A stretch of DNA of 64,000 bases from Phoronis australis (Eukaryota > Phoronida > Phoronidae), in NCBI GenBank assembly GCA_002633005.1, contig NMRA01000816.1, positions 69,619 to 133,618 of the forward strand, given 5' to 3'. The stretch's first letter is position 1. Each line of letters begins with the position of its first letter. Positions 27,763-38,640 of this stretch are shown one piece after another. The notes below the pieces were generated by a model. The model saw only the letters and a list, made by a program, of their open reading frames with translations. It was not told the DNA's origin and searched no databases. A program made the position numbers and the translations under genes.

Positions 27763-30700
27763 CTATCCCATGGCCATTCCTCCCGTTATCTCCAAGCTAA
27801 CTCCAGTGATGTAAGAACTTTTTGACGAGGCTAGGAAAAGGCAAGCTTCAGCCACCTCTGGAAATATAAAATTAGTGCAAATGGCTTTAGATTCTAAAGT
27901 TTTAAAGTGGATATAAATTTGCCTTCTATAAAATCATACCTTTTCTTTGGACCACTTTCTGCTACAAAACTGGGCTGCATTGCATTCCGTAGAGTTACGA
28001 ATTTTTCAAAAATGTAAGATCATGCGAGTATTCACGAGATATCACTGTGTGTAACAAGAAAAGCACCTGATCACACCAAGTTTTCTCACCAAGTTGCCTG
28101 CTTCTACGGAAACCAAAAGTAGGGTTTGTTTCGTGATGAGTGACTTAAGACTGAAATTTGGTCTTGCGCTCCACACAATTATTTTTGAAAATAATTAAAT
28201 CTCACTTGAGCAAAAATGCAAAGTCTCTGACAATATACATACAACTGCTAGTCACTGAGATAATTTCTGGAAATTATTTCTAGACCGTGATGCGCTCATA
28301 AAAGTGAGAACGTAAGACCAAAGTTCTACCTGAAGTCACTTTCATGTAACAGACCCATAGTCTCGACTTGTTCTTTACTGCAGTTGGACCATGCTCACAT
28401 CTTGCTAACAGCGTCATCTATCGCTATCTAAATAACACTACAGTTTGCTACAACAGTTGCACCAAGCTCACCACACAAAATGTCCTGTACATGTAGTGAC
28501 AACATACTGAGACGGTCTGGAAATTAATGACCTGTGACCACTTTCTAATCAGGGCTTGGAATGAACAATGACAAAAATGAGGAAAAATTTCCAGGTGACA
28601 CGTCGTTCCATAAACAGGTTTGCCTGATATTTTTGTTAAAATAAATTCAAATAAGCATTTTTGCACGAATAAAGTCCAAATAACGATAAATAAGAGAAGA
28701 AATTAAAAAAGAGAAAAAACTTGGAAAGTGGAAATCAAATAAGGGTAAATCGAAATAAAAAAGAGGAGTCGACATCCTCTTCAAAGAGGAAAATTCCGAG
28801 CCCTGTGGAAACCATTTTTAATCTGAATTCTGAATAGGTTACAAGCTAAGCCCAGTTGTATAGCTATTAGTGATTAGTGGTCTGACTCAAATGGAAGATG
28901 GACTTACAGCTGCAGGTTCAACAAATTAAATATCACGTGACTCATGGCAACTTCAGTGGAATGGTGCTGACGTATTGCCTGGGCTGTCGTCTCTGTAAAC
29001 GTGCGGGTTGAAAAAAATTTCCTTTCGACACTTGATTGCCATTTTGCACCATTATCAGACTTGTACTAATAGATAACTTCATGTATTCCCCTAGCAGCAA
29101 ACCTGTGGGTTGAAAGTAATTTATTTTTTCAACACTTGACTGGCATTTTACACCGTTACATTCCGCCCTGATGGCCCAGAGTGCATGGGTACCAATCTGT
29201 CCTGGTCATAACGTCAAGATACTTGTAAGCAACTTGATGGATATTTCAAGCAAGGATATCTGCGCGACGGACCCATTAATAATACCCGAGCCGAGTGACA
29301 ACCTTATGTGTCTAGCCCTTACCATTAGGACTTCCCATACGTCTCAGAGGAATGAACGGTAGTAAATTCTTAATAATCTTGTCTGGAACTGCCTCAGTCA
29401 TTGGAGTCTCAATGAAGCCAGGAAGGACTGCGTTACAGCGTATACCAAACCTGGAGGAGTACAAGACAGACCGACATCAAGAATACGTTATAAACTGTAT
29501 TTTTATTGATTTAAAACAAAACTCCTTCATTGAAGCTCTATACAAACCCATCGTCAAGTAAAACGAGATTTCTTCAACACTCTCAAAATATTTTTGGTCA
29601 ATTTAGGTAAATGTGTACAATAAATGCATTTTGTACTGGTGATTTTCTTTTGACATAGAATTTCCCAAAACACTATTTTAATTAGCTGTAATCAGCTTAA
29701 TTAAACTCATGCCTCATAGGACAATAAGCACTTCTTCCATTGGACACTACATGGGGCATTAGAGTCTCCCATGGCAGGTTTCTTCACGTCTTGTGCCATG
29801 TTATAAAACCAAACATGTTTTTAATGAATACATTTGCGACATGGGTTGTATATCGAATAGTACAAGCTGTTGAAAGTACAGATGTCAAACAGTTACAAAG
29901 CAAGCTGTACAACACAAGCACCCACTAAACATACTCACTCCACAGTGTATATTGTGTGAAATTAATCTTCATGAGGGCCCTTGAATAGATGAAAACTAAA
30001 GCTAAACCAAATTAACTTAATTGTCAACTGAAACTCCAATGGTTGGACGATCATCAATTGGCAATATTTACTTGTACTAGGTACATCATATAAAAACATC
30101 CAAATATGTTCCATGCCAAAACTTGAACCAAAACAAAGGGTTTTACAGATAGTCCTGCTTGCGTGTTTAAATAGTGACGACAATGTGACATAACGTTGTG
30201 TTTACTGCAACGTGCTCCCGAAGCTATAGTTTACAGAAATAACGAGAGTGGAGATAACATACAGGGTCATATGTCATGACAGATGAAAATACTGCAGGTG
30301 GAGAATGTATACAAAATCATTAAACATATCAAATTATAAGATGAATGACAATCTGCCAAGTGGTTTGCTTAATATGTATCTTGAACAATTTCGAGCTTTT
30401 TATGCAAAATGTTCAAATGACCGGTAATTCAAAAACAAAAAGGCACGCTATGCATTTGAGAGAATATTTTAAACAACCACACTTGCCAAGATAGAAAAAG
30501 AAGCCAGTTATGGGTAGTTGAATACATACTGTTATCTACACAATTTCTGACTCACCTTGCAAGTTCCTTGGCGCAAGTCCTTGTCAAGCCTTCAACACCA
30601 GCTTTTGATGCGGCGTAGTTTGCCTGGCCAATATTACCGATCTACAATGGAAGAAGTCTTACTATGAACAGACACGATATTAATCAGTGGAATTTTTTCA

Positions 30701-33700
30701 CAAAACGCAAAAAACACAAATCCTAGCTAGTACAATATGTAAAATTCACTGCTACATTGAATCGAGGAAGAAATTCCCAAATGCAGAAACAATTACAGCC
30801 AATTGAATTCAGTTGCTATAGACTGGTTGGTCATGCCTGTATTACTGTACATAATGATACCCCAGTCATAAACACCATTAGTAAAATTCTTCAGTTCACT
30901 TTTTGCGCACATTTCTACAAGAATTAATCCAATTTACCCCCAGTGCCTGATTGCATGAAACAATGGCAAATAGGGACTCAACTAAGTTCCATAAATCTAC
31001 TGCGCATTTTTGATACTTTCGAAAACATTGAACGTCCTTTTTATACAGTTTTAGCTTCATTACTAAAGTCAAATCGAGAGTGATTGTTGAATTATCAATA
31101 CAATTGTAAATAAACATGGATCGTTTTATGCAGCGCCCCCTAGTTAAGGAGTAAGTGTTAAGTAATTATTTTTACTGAATAAAGGGCTCAGTCTTTATCT
31201 ATTTTATTAGAAAATGTCATTTAATAATCAAAGTGGAGCTCATAACAAAGATGAAATGATAGAAAAAGATAACATCTGCACGCACCATATAAGCAGGATC
31301 TTACCCTTCCAACAATGCTGGCTATATTCACAATTGAGCTGTCAGAAACTCTGTGGTCTTTGATGGCTTTGGCAGCAGCTTGAGTGACGAGAAATGTGCC
31401 CTAGTGATAGAACGGAGCAGAAGATGAGAAGACATTGACCAAACCAGCAAGTGAATGTCCCTCAGCGTATGAAACTTGAACTGACTGTACTTCGGGAGCA
31501 AGTTCAGAAAGTATGAACGCAACGGAATAAAGACCGTGAACAATGAAAAGTGTCGTGCATTTAACAAATTCTGTATAACAGTGTATGAAAGGAAAGAAAA
31601 CAACTATAATTTTTTTAACGGAAGAATTGGATCAAAATTTAATTGCCAAACAATGGTGAACATCAGACAGAGAAATCTATACTTTTCAATTAAAAATCCT
31701 AGGTTGAATATATGTACAAGTAAATGATTACACTATATTCATTCAGCACAAAGATAAACCAGGAATCTGTTTCATGAAAGTGACTTACAGAGCTAGACAA
31801 ATTTGATCTTACACTCTCAGTTCACAATTTCTGAAAAAAGCATCAGCCAAGAAATTACGAGTGCAGTGCAGACTAAGAACAAATCTACAGTAACCAGCAA
31901 TTATGTTTATATTCTCGGAGACTTTAAGCTTTTGCTCAAGTGAGATTTTAATATTTCTCTGAAATAGTTATGCGGAGCGTAAGACTAAAATTCTGTCTTA
32001 AGTGACTTTTCATGACACAGGCCCCAGACTAGCAGACGTGTACCTTGAGGTTGACCTGTATCACTTCATCAAACAATTGTTCATCAAGGCCTAGCAACAA
32101 CTTGTCTCTTGTTATTCCTGCACAATTTATAATTATACTAGGCACATCAGAAAACCTACAAATAAGATTCGAGTTCAGTTACATACACCAAAATGCAATG
32201 GAAAATGGACGTGCAAAATTACGTGACTGTATTTTCTTCTTGCTAATGAAGGTCCTCCACATTTTGATCCCACACATAAATTATTGTGAAGTTTAGTTTG
32301 TTGGTTAAACTAAAAACTTGAGCCATGAAGTAACAAATAAATGAGACAAGCTATTCTTGTTAATGGCAGTTTTTGTTTGTTCAAACTTCTGCTAAGGCGG
32401 TATTTTGACACTGGCATCAACTTAGTCATTGCGTTGTTCATTTTTCATATCTTACAACCCAAGCAAGATCACAATCAAGTGGTTTTGTAAATGTGGATAG
32501 TATTGAGCTGTTGAACATAAACACACCGAACAGATCTAGAGATATCCATTACCCCCTTCTGAGTGACAACTAGCCAACTCTGAACATTCTGACGAGTGCA
32601 TTTTCTGCCAAAAGGTCTCATTCACTGCCAACGATGCCAGCAGTTCTTATACAAATGCTTTGATGACATAAACGTTCAATGAAAGCGATCAAATTTCTAA
32701 TGAGACCGGTCTATTATCATTTTAATATATAATTTGCGAGTTTAGGCTGTATGTAACAAGTAAATCATTCATTTTAAGTGTCCTATGAAAACATCATCAT
32801 CACCTCTTTTCAATATCTTGAAAAACGCTGTTTACAGAAGAGCTTTTTGACACGTCCATTTCAAAGCTCCCATGATCCCCTGAGATATCCGTTACAGTTC
32901 TTTCAGCAGTTTCTCCGCTGACGTCTGCTACAGCCAACCTGGCCCCCTGTTGAGCAAACAGACGACATACTGCCGCTCCGATACCACTGCCCCCACCTAC
33001 AAAGTCAAGGTCACTTTTAATTACACGGCAATTAGAAGCTACATCTCATATCCCAGCCAGCAACTATGAATGCTTCTTACGCGTCGGGATTACAATAGCC
33101 ACTCACCATAGCACCTGGACTTTTGACTGTCAGTGACTTTTTAATTTGAAGAGTAGGGAAAACAGCTGGCTTCAAGCGATAACCACTGCCTTTTCGTACC
33201 AACATTATTTCATGCGCATTTTAGAATCTGTGGACTATAAAAACGAATAAAATCGGTTCATGAAAATTGTACTTTTTCATTCATTGTTAGAATGACAAAA
33301 ATTAACTTTACTGCAACAGAAGAAAAAAGAAACAATGTGCCATATGATTGTAATTGTTGTGTAACCGAGAAACACAATAGGGAGACTAGACTTGTGTACA
33401 CCTCTACTTCTCAAAGGGATTTAATATCCCCCCAAAAATGCAGTGAAATTTGAATGCCGGAGAGCATTAGTGCAGTTAAGTGTACTTTAAGCTCTTTCGG
33501 ACAGGGACTCAGATCGGATCAAGGATTTCTAAAAAAGGGGGTCTAAGTAAACAATTTAAAAATTCTAGATTTGATATCAATAAAATCAAGGGAAAATGGG
33601 GGCCTACTGATGCCCCTGACCCGCCCCCTGGATCCGTCTACTCAGATGGATCTCTAATTTTGGCCCTGGGGGCACTGTGGTAAATCAAACGCGAATCTGT

Positions 33701-35117
33701 TAATGTAAACAAACTGCTGCCATAGGCGGATTTAGGGGGGGGCCCGTGCCCCCCCCCTTGGCTGCCGCAAAAAATAAAACAGTAAGAGCGTAGGGAAATG
33801 TTGAGTTCATCAATTAACCCCAGTAATTAAAATTATACGGATGAAAAAAGATTTAAATGTATGCAGTTTTAGTGTTGGGGCGGCAAAAATCCAATTTCAA
33901 GTGTCAAATTCGGAACACGGCGCATTCGTAACGGAACTATGGCTAAGTATAGGCTCTCCCGCGATATCCCAGGCGACCGGCAGTGGCGCTGCGCACTACG
34001 ACTCCGTTTTCGTCGTCTGCTCCACTGTGCAATGAAGAAAGAACCTGAGTGACGATGAAAAAACAGAAGCTGCTGGTAAAATGTGAACTTTAATCGAAGC
34101 CTTAGTGAATCACTCAGAAACTCGCAATACTCTCTTTGTCAAACCTTATCTTAAGACGATTTCCAAAGCAATCAAGTCATTATTGCCAACTCGAAAAACG
34201 GATTTGGTCTTTTGGGCATTTGAAGACTATTTTAAATACGACAAATTTGTTAAGAATTGATTGCACAAAAAAATAAAACGTGTAATAAGCATTACAAAAA
34301 GAAGTAGGTTTCGCGCGCAAACGCTGTGGACCATAAATAAATAGGTCTCTTAGAATGAGATTAGTAGTTAAGTTGTGGTGGTGTAGTGGTAATGCACGCG
34401 CGCTCTATCCTCCAGGTCGTGAGTTCGAGTCTTAGGTTCTTGCAGTTTTTTCTGTTCGACACGTTCTCCGTTTTTTTTTCTTTTTTGCCTCTTTTGCCTT
34501 CAGAAATCAAGGAAAATGCTTGATTTTTAGAGGTAAAAACAAAAAAATTTCCCCCCACTTCAGTGCTATATGCATCTACAATCGTGGTTCAGTTTGTGCA
34601 AATGCTTACAGCCGGACAAAAAGTTGGGCCCCCCTTGTGATATCCTAGATCTGCCACTGGCTGCACACTTGTTAGGTGGCCGTCCGCAGAAACCTACCCC
34701 AACATACGGACGCTGGTGGACTTCAGAGACTGAGAGGAATGCAAGTTATGCCGACTATCCAGTCATGGTATGTGTAACTCGTAACTCCATGTTCCTATAT
34801 GTATGGTTAATTTGATGTAACTTTCTGTGTTTTGACATGAGTAACTTTTTATGGGGAAGTTCTATCGCCCCTGTATGCCTGCGGCGTCCAGGGATATGTA
34901 GGCCCAGCCCAGCCAAGGTCGGAACTTTCTGAAGTCGTCGGGTGGAAAACGGCGGCTAACCTATTAGGTTATAAAAGTAGACGCATTCTTCAATACACAA
35001 GCCTGAGGGTACCTACGTAAGGATAAGTAGATAATTGCTACTTTGATAAACCTAGCAGACAACGGGACATTTACCAGTAACCAGCGCCAACCTTCCAAGC
35101 AGCTGACCGCTTGCCAT
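27763..35117 (-). CDS. HSD17B8: HSD17B8 (estradiol 17-beta-dehydrogenase 8 / 3-ketoacyl-ACP reductase alpha subunit), 7 coding exons
   Basis: Minus-strand exons: 35075-35117 (exon 1A), 32804-32996, 32044-32155, 31305-31400, 30556-30641, 29323-29450, 27763-27857 (stop 27763-27765). Phases join exactly to 250 residues, against about 261 in human. It is a classical short-chain dehydrogenase: the nucleotide loop TGGGSGIG at residues 14-21, NCAG in strand 4, catalytic Ser144 in NIASIVGR, and YAASK with Tyr157 and Lys161. VLPGFIETPM and the C-terminal SSYITGVSLEITGG are typical of HSD17B8. In vertebrates the enzyme oxidises estradiol with NAD and, paired with CBR4, reduces 3-ketoacyl-ACP in mitochondrial fatty acid synthesis. 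The terminal exon is convergent with DNTTIP2. Introns hold palindromic miniature elements. A second, equally compatible exon 1 lies upstream at 36041-36083. Confidence 0.94.
28122..28357. mobile_element. Palindromic miniature element, family M1, copy 1
   Basis: This 236-bp segment has long inverted ends. The left end is GGGTTTGTTTCGTGATGAG followed by TGACTTAAGACTGAAAT. The right end, read in reverse complement, is GGGTCTGTTACATGAAAG followed by TGACTTCAGG. A second copy lies at 31762-32025. The ends recall Harbinger-type MITEs but no clear target duplication is seen. It lies in the last intron of HSD17B8. Confidence 0.75.
28550..28805. mobile_element. hAT-like MITE, family M2, copy 1
   Basis: The ends are CAGGGCTTGGAATG and, in reverse complement, CAGGGCTCGGAATT, about 13 bases inverted. 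CAGGG ends are usual for hAT elements. The internal sequence is A-rich with AAAGAGGAAA blocks. Two other copies lie at 40103-40383 and 62177-62418. No 8-base target duplication is evident. It lies in the last HSD17B8 intron. Confidence 0.75.
30947..31285. repeat. Dispersed repeat family D1, copy 2
   Basis: The same order of blocks as at 15735-16115 (GATTGCATGAAACAATGGCA, CTCAACTAAGTTCCATAAAT, AAATCGAGAGTGATTG, TAACAAAGATGAAATGATAG). It ends about 20 bases from the HSD17B8 exon at 31305. Confidence 0.8.
31762..32025. mobile_element. Palindromic miniature element, family M1, copy 2
   Basis: The left end is GGAATCTGTTTCATGAAAG then TGACTTA. The right end in reverse complement is GGGGCCTGTGTCATGAAAAG then TCACTTAAGACAG. 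The internal CTCAAGTGAGATTT block matches copy 1 in inverted orientation. It ends 19 bases from the donor side of an HSD17B8 exon (32044). Confidence 0.75.
33600..33775. mobile_element. Fragment of the GGCGGATTTAG-end family
   Basis: CCATAGGCGGATTTAGGGGG at 33720 matches the CCTATG-type end near 37710 in reverse complement; a G/C-run core follows. It lies in HSD17B8 intron 1. Confidence 0.5.
34373..34450 (+). mobile_element. tRNA-derived SINE head
   Basis: TGGTGTAGTGGTAATGCAC resembles a Pol III A box with D-loop and GAGTTCGAGTC, about 40 bases on, resembles a B box. A T-rich tail follows. The stem pairing expected of a working tRNA is not present. It lies in HSD17B8 intron 1, in antisense to the gene. 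Confidence 0.65.
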
Positions 35118-35510
35118 GCTTGTCTGCTACTTCCGGGTCACGAGTACGACCTTCAGAGGGCGCACCCAGCTAAAAGTTTCCAGGAAACTGAAGACGCCTG
35201 GTGAATGTTGACCAAGACCCTTTTGACTCAACGTCTTGCAATACAATTCGGTTCGCCTTTCAGGCTCCATTGCCACTAAGATTTCTACAAAGGAGTGTTG
35301 TACAATTCTACGTACACTCCTAGTCTCCTGCACAGACCTTCTAGATTGGTGACGTCAGCGTGTGAGGTCAGGGAAGGCATCCGTTCAGTAACGCTTGACT
35401 TCGCTAAAAACAAAACTTCGTGAGATTACGTGAGATATTGCGTGTATTTTAAATACGAGCATGTGGGTAGATTTTAGCAAGATCCTAGCGTTACTGAACG
35501 CACGCCAGGT
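34897..35510 (-). repeat. Duplicated segment copy A (HSD17B8 exon 1A and promoter)
   Basis: About 614 bases starting TGTAGGCCCAGCCCAG and ending CGCCAGGT recur at 35855-36474 at roughly 90 percent identity with small indels. It holds exon 1A, its 5' flank, a perfect CRE palindrome TGACGTCA at 35350-35357, and an intron-side block with a TTATAAAAG motif on the plus strand. Flanks of the two copies differ on both sides. Confidence 0.85.
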
Positions 35511-35515
35511 GTTGA

Positions 35516-35740
35516 TGTGCTAGCAGTGAAAGGCATTCTGTTCGGTTAGGAACGTTGAAATCGCTAGATCTGAAAGCGACAATTGAATCCGACGCAGAAA
35601 CCGTCGATGATGAGAAGAATGAAGAAGCATTCTGCGAACTAGTTCAATACTTGGACGACAGAAGTTTGAACTTAATAATTCGAGATGCGAGAAATGACGG
35701 CCGTGAGGCACTCAAGATTTTACGAGAACATTATACGGGG
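35516..35740 (+). pseudogene. Copia-type retrotransposon gag (UBN2-like) fragment
   Basis: An open frame contains FCELVQYLDDRSLNLIIRD and then GREALKILREHYTG, the core of UBN2-type gag proteins of Ty1/copia-like elements. It lacks a proper N-terminus, is cut by the undetermined base at 35741, and no protease, integrase or RT follows. It is a fragment. It lies between the two copies of the HSD17B8 exon 1 segment. Confidence 0.65.
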
Positions 35741-35741
35741 N

Positions 35742-35851
35742 ATCAGCCAATTATTCACGCATGCTGACTCACAATAGAAGCCTGATAAGAGTGAAGGTGG
35801 ATAAATGCGGTGTTCCTACAGTTTCTTGTTTTAGTGGATGTGTTCACGACA
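35742..35851. other. Unassigned 110 bases right of undetermined base 35741
   Basis: There is no coding match. By position this could be the 3' internal end of the same retrotransposon as the gag fragment, with the middle of the element missing at the n. No polypurine tract is seen. Confidence 0.3.
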
Positions 35852-36030
35852 TGTTGTAGGCCCAGCCCAGTCAAGGTCGGAACTTTCTGAAGTCGTCGGG
35901 TGGAAAACGACGGCTAACCTATTAGGTTATACAAGGAGACGCGGAGACGCAGTCTCCAATACACAAGCCTGAGGGTACCTACGTCAGGATAAGTAGATAA
36001 TTGCTACTTTGATAAACCTAGCAGACAACA
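35852..36030. mobile_element. Possible 179-bp LTR with TGTTGT/ACAACA ends
   Basis: Within copy B this block starts TGTTGTAGG and ends GCAGACAACA, perfect 6-base inverted ends of the TG...CA type. The matching block in copy A (about 34895-35064) has slightly altered ends (TATGTAGG, GACAACG). The flank GGATA left of copy A and GGACA right of copy B could be a decayed 5-base target duplication. If it is an LTR it sits in HSD17B8 intron 1, about 10 bases from the exon 1 donor. A primer-binding site or polypurine tract is not evident. Confidence 0.4.
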
Positions 36031-36474
36031 GGACATTTACCAGTAACCACCGCCAACCTTCCAAGCAGCTGACCGCTTGCCATGCTTGTCTACTACTTCC
36101 GGGTCACGGGTACGACCTTTAGAGGGCGCACCCTGCCAAAAGTTTCCGGGAAACTGAAGACGCCTGGTTGGCCAAGACCCTTTTGACTCAACGTCCTACA
36201 ATACAAATCGGTTCGCCTTTCAGGCTCCATTGCCATTAGGGTTTTCACAAAGGAGTGTTGTTCAATTCTACGTACACTCCTAGTCTCCTGCTCAGACCCC
36301 GATGACGTTAGCATGTGAGGTCCGGTAAGGCCTCCGTTCAGTAACGTTTGGACCTCGCTAAAAACAAAACTTCGTGAGATTACGTGAGATATTGCCTTGT
36401 ATTCAAAATAATAAGAGCATGTGACTTAGGCTAGATTTTAGCTAGGTCCTAGAGTTACTGAACGCATGCCAGGT
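35855..36474 (-). repeat. Duplicated segment copy B (HSD17B8 exon 1B and promoter)
   Basis: This is the second copy of the segment at 34897-35510, in the same orientation. The CRE is degraded to TGACGTTA (about 36304). It has a small insertion GGAGACGCAGTCT relative to copy A near 35945. It is separated from copy A by a gag-like fragment and an undetermined base at 35741. Confidence 0.85.
36041..36083 (-). CDS. HSD17B8: Second copy of HSD17B8 first coding exon (exon 1B)
   Basis: Forty-three bases encode MASGQLLGRLAVVTG up to the split glycine codon, followed by a GTAAATG donor. Copy 1A at 35075-35117 encodes the same peptide with Leu in place of the first Val. Both copies end in the same phase and can splice to exon 2 at 32996. 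Only one base differs across the 43 coding bases, while the surrounding 600 bases differ at roughly one position in ten. Which copy is used, or whether both are real, cannot be settled here: it may be an alternative first exon, a partial tandem duplication, or an unmerged allele. The original upstream start of the gene could be either copy. Confidence 0.8.
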
Positions 36475-36706
36475 TACGTACATCCTTGTTTCCACCAAGT
36501 GGTCCACGAACTCTGTTCGTTGACCTCTACTAGGGGGCGCCAGCGTGCATGTGACGTCGGAGGTACAAAAGATGCCCGATTCCCGAAGCTCAGTGACCGT
36601 GTCTAGGAAGCAACTCTAGCACGTGACCCAAGCTTTCTACTGTCATGCAGACACCTGATTTTCAATGTCTATGGGCTAGAATTTGTGACCCTTAGATTTC
36701 ACGGAA

Positions 36707-36985
36707 ATGGCCGCGAGAGTTTTGCGCAAGATGAATCATGTTCGTGTTGCCTCAGTCGCCGTGATACTGAATTCATGTCGCGGTCTCACTGCGCGCACCC
36801 AGGAGGTGCAAAACGCCGGTCCACCTCTGAGAAACAAAAACTCCGAAAAAAGAAGAAACCGGAACGAAAATCCATTAAAAAGGCCACCGAAAGTTGGCGA
36901 ATGCTCAATTCATTATAGCTTTCAGACCGTAGAAAAGGTCCCGGAACCACTAAAAATTCGACTGGATCAAGATCCGATTTTATGA
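36707..36985 (+). CDS. Unrecognised 92-residue ORF, possible first exon
   Basis: The ORF starts MAARVLRKMNHVRVASVAV and has an Arg-rich, acid-free first 30 residues that could be a mitochondrial presequence. A basic stretch follows (EKRRNRNENPLKRPPK), then SIHYSFQTVEKVPEPL. It sits in CpG-rich sequence about 620 bases from HSD17B8 exon 1B in the opposite direction, with a CRE-like TGACGTC (36552) and an E-box (36620) between, as expected of a divergent promoter. It could end at its own stop or splice out earlier, for example at GAG|GTGCAA near 36810. I do not recognise a family. It might instead belong to a transposable element. Confidence 0.35.
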   Translation: MAARVLRKMNHVRVASVAVILNSCRGLTARTQEVQNAGPPLRNKNSEKRRNRNENPLKRPPKVGECSIHYSFQTVEKVPEPLKIRLDQDPIL

Positions 36986-37277
36986 GGTCTCAGGGTGTGC
37001 CGAGTTTGTGCGATTCAAGTTGAATCAGTACTAAGTGCGTTTTGTACGGCAAGATAAACCATTGAAAGCATTTTAAAGTGGTACCCTTATAGATCATAGG
37101 TAGGCCTATTCTTGGCCAAGAACCCAACCCACCCGGCGTCTGAGATCGGCCGGACGTCATGGTAGTCGGCGTCGACTTAGGCCTACTGAATTGAAATTAG
37201 TATCACCCCGATTAGGCACAAGAGAGTCATATATACTTGTGTAGCGCACCAAGAACGTTTTCATGACGTCCAAGAGA

Positions 37278-37725
37278 CAGTGGCGGATCTTGGATACCAC
37301 ATGAGAAGGGGGCGGCCCGAAAATAAAGTTGCGGTGCGGGGACCGGGAGTGTGAACCTTCTTAGGGTTCGGCCTCGGCGGACAAAAAAAATAAAAAAGAC
37401 GGAACACGAACCCCCCCCCCCCCTTCAATCTCCGCTACCGCCGGGTTCTAGTTACTCTGAGCTCAATAATTCGTCACGCTTCACGCTGTTGCTGTTTCAT
37501 TTCAGTGCTTTCGGCAGCTATAACGGGCGGATCCATGGATTTTGAGTAGGGGGGCCAGGGCAGCATATTACCCAGGATTTTGCCCGACAGACATTTGCAC
37601 CTCTGAACTGCCTAATGGAATCTGGGAGAATTTTAGGGGGGGCCATGGCCCCCTTGGCCCCCCTCTAAATCCGCCACTGGCTAAGGGGGGGGGGGTGGCT
37701 GCCTCCCAAATCCGCCTATGAGAGA
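37278..37725. mobile_element. Nonautonomous element with GGCGGATTTAG-type ends, partly nested
   Basis: AGTGGCGGATCTTGG at 37280 is mirrored by CTAAATCCGCCACTGG near 37680. A second right-hand end, CCAAATCCGCCTATG, follows at about 37708. Long G and C runs lie between. Related pieces occur at 9310-9415, 33600-33775 and 34620-34665. Confidence 0.55.
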
Positions 37726-38640
37726 ATCTGTTCACAAGGGTTAACTTCCTTAGTCTGAACAGGCAGCCTGGCGATTGAACTACCTCATGCACCGAGTCAA
37801 ACGTTCTCCAACTGAAGTAGAACCTATATATACAGAATCTGCTGAGACGTGGCCGCATGCGTCAGCGCACGGTAACTTGAAAATTGATGGGGTTAGTAGC
37901 GTCAACTGACTATAGTTGGCATTGCTACATTGTGGTGGCTCACTTTCGTATAAATCTTTTGGCGTGAAAGTTGATATCTTTACATAACTACTGCATTTTC
38001 AACGATGTACAATTACTTAAAGTCCAGAAGTCCTTTTTTAGTGTTTTACGTAGTCCCGTTTTAAAATAGTTTTAGCTTTTTGGTATTTTTGTCACTTTTT
38101 TCATTAGACTTTTTCTGTTTTGTACGTATTGTTCAATATATTACTCTAAAGTCCGCAATAAACTGAGGCATTCACTCTCTCGCCTACCGGGAATTAAACG
38201 ATCATAAGTGCCGCGGTGTACATATTAGTTTGGCCTACCGTCAGTTCTTGCTTAAGTATCACCGTCATATCCGCGTACTTCTAGTTTAAAATTTTCTGAG
38301 AGAAAACGAACAACATGAAATGCACATGGGGTGAATGTGCCTTGACGAGAATGCAGTTTCCCGGCGTGTTTTAATATTTTTGCATTTCGATGCTTCTCTA
38401 CTTACGTGCCAACGAGAACATTGGACCATCAACGACTCAAGAAACCGTTTTGGATTCCTATTGGGGTTTATTAACCATCAAACTAGTGCGAGTTTGAAAG
38501 TGACACCCGGCCTCCCTATACGCATTCCACATGACTTAAGTTGGTTACGGAAGTGATATATCACATAAAGAATATTATGAGACTATTTTCACAATAAGAA
38601 AATCAATATTATGTTTAATGAACTAATATGTTTTTGGCAG

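Noticed and set aside
33108-33160. A GCTATG|GTGAGT donor on the minus strand, considered as HSD17B8 exon 1
   Set aside because: In the required phase it reads KVTDSQKSRCYG, unlike the conserved LALVTG strand. Exons 1A and 1B at 35075-35117 and 36041-36083 fit perfectly.
34373-34450. Functional tRNA gene
   Set aside because: A- and B-box-like sequences exist, but acceptor and anticodon stems do not pair and a T-rich tail follows, so a SINE is more likely.
35127-36314. Two similar minus-strand ORFs (35127-35333 and 36093-36314)
   Set aside because: They resemble each other only because they lie in the duplicated HSD17B8 upstream segment; no protein family and no splice context.
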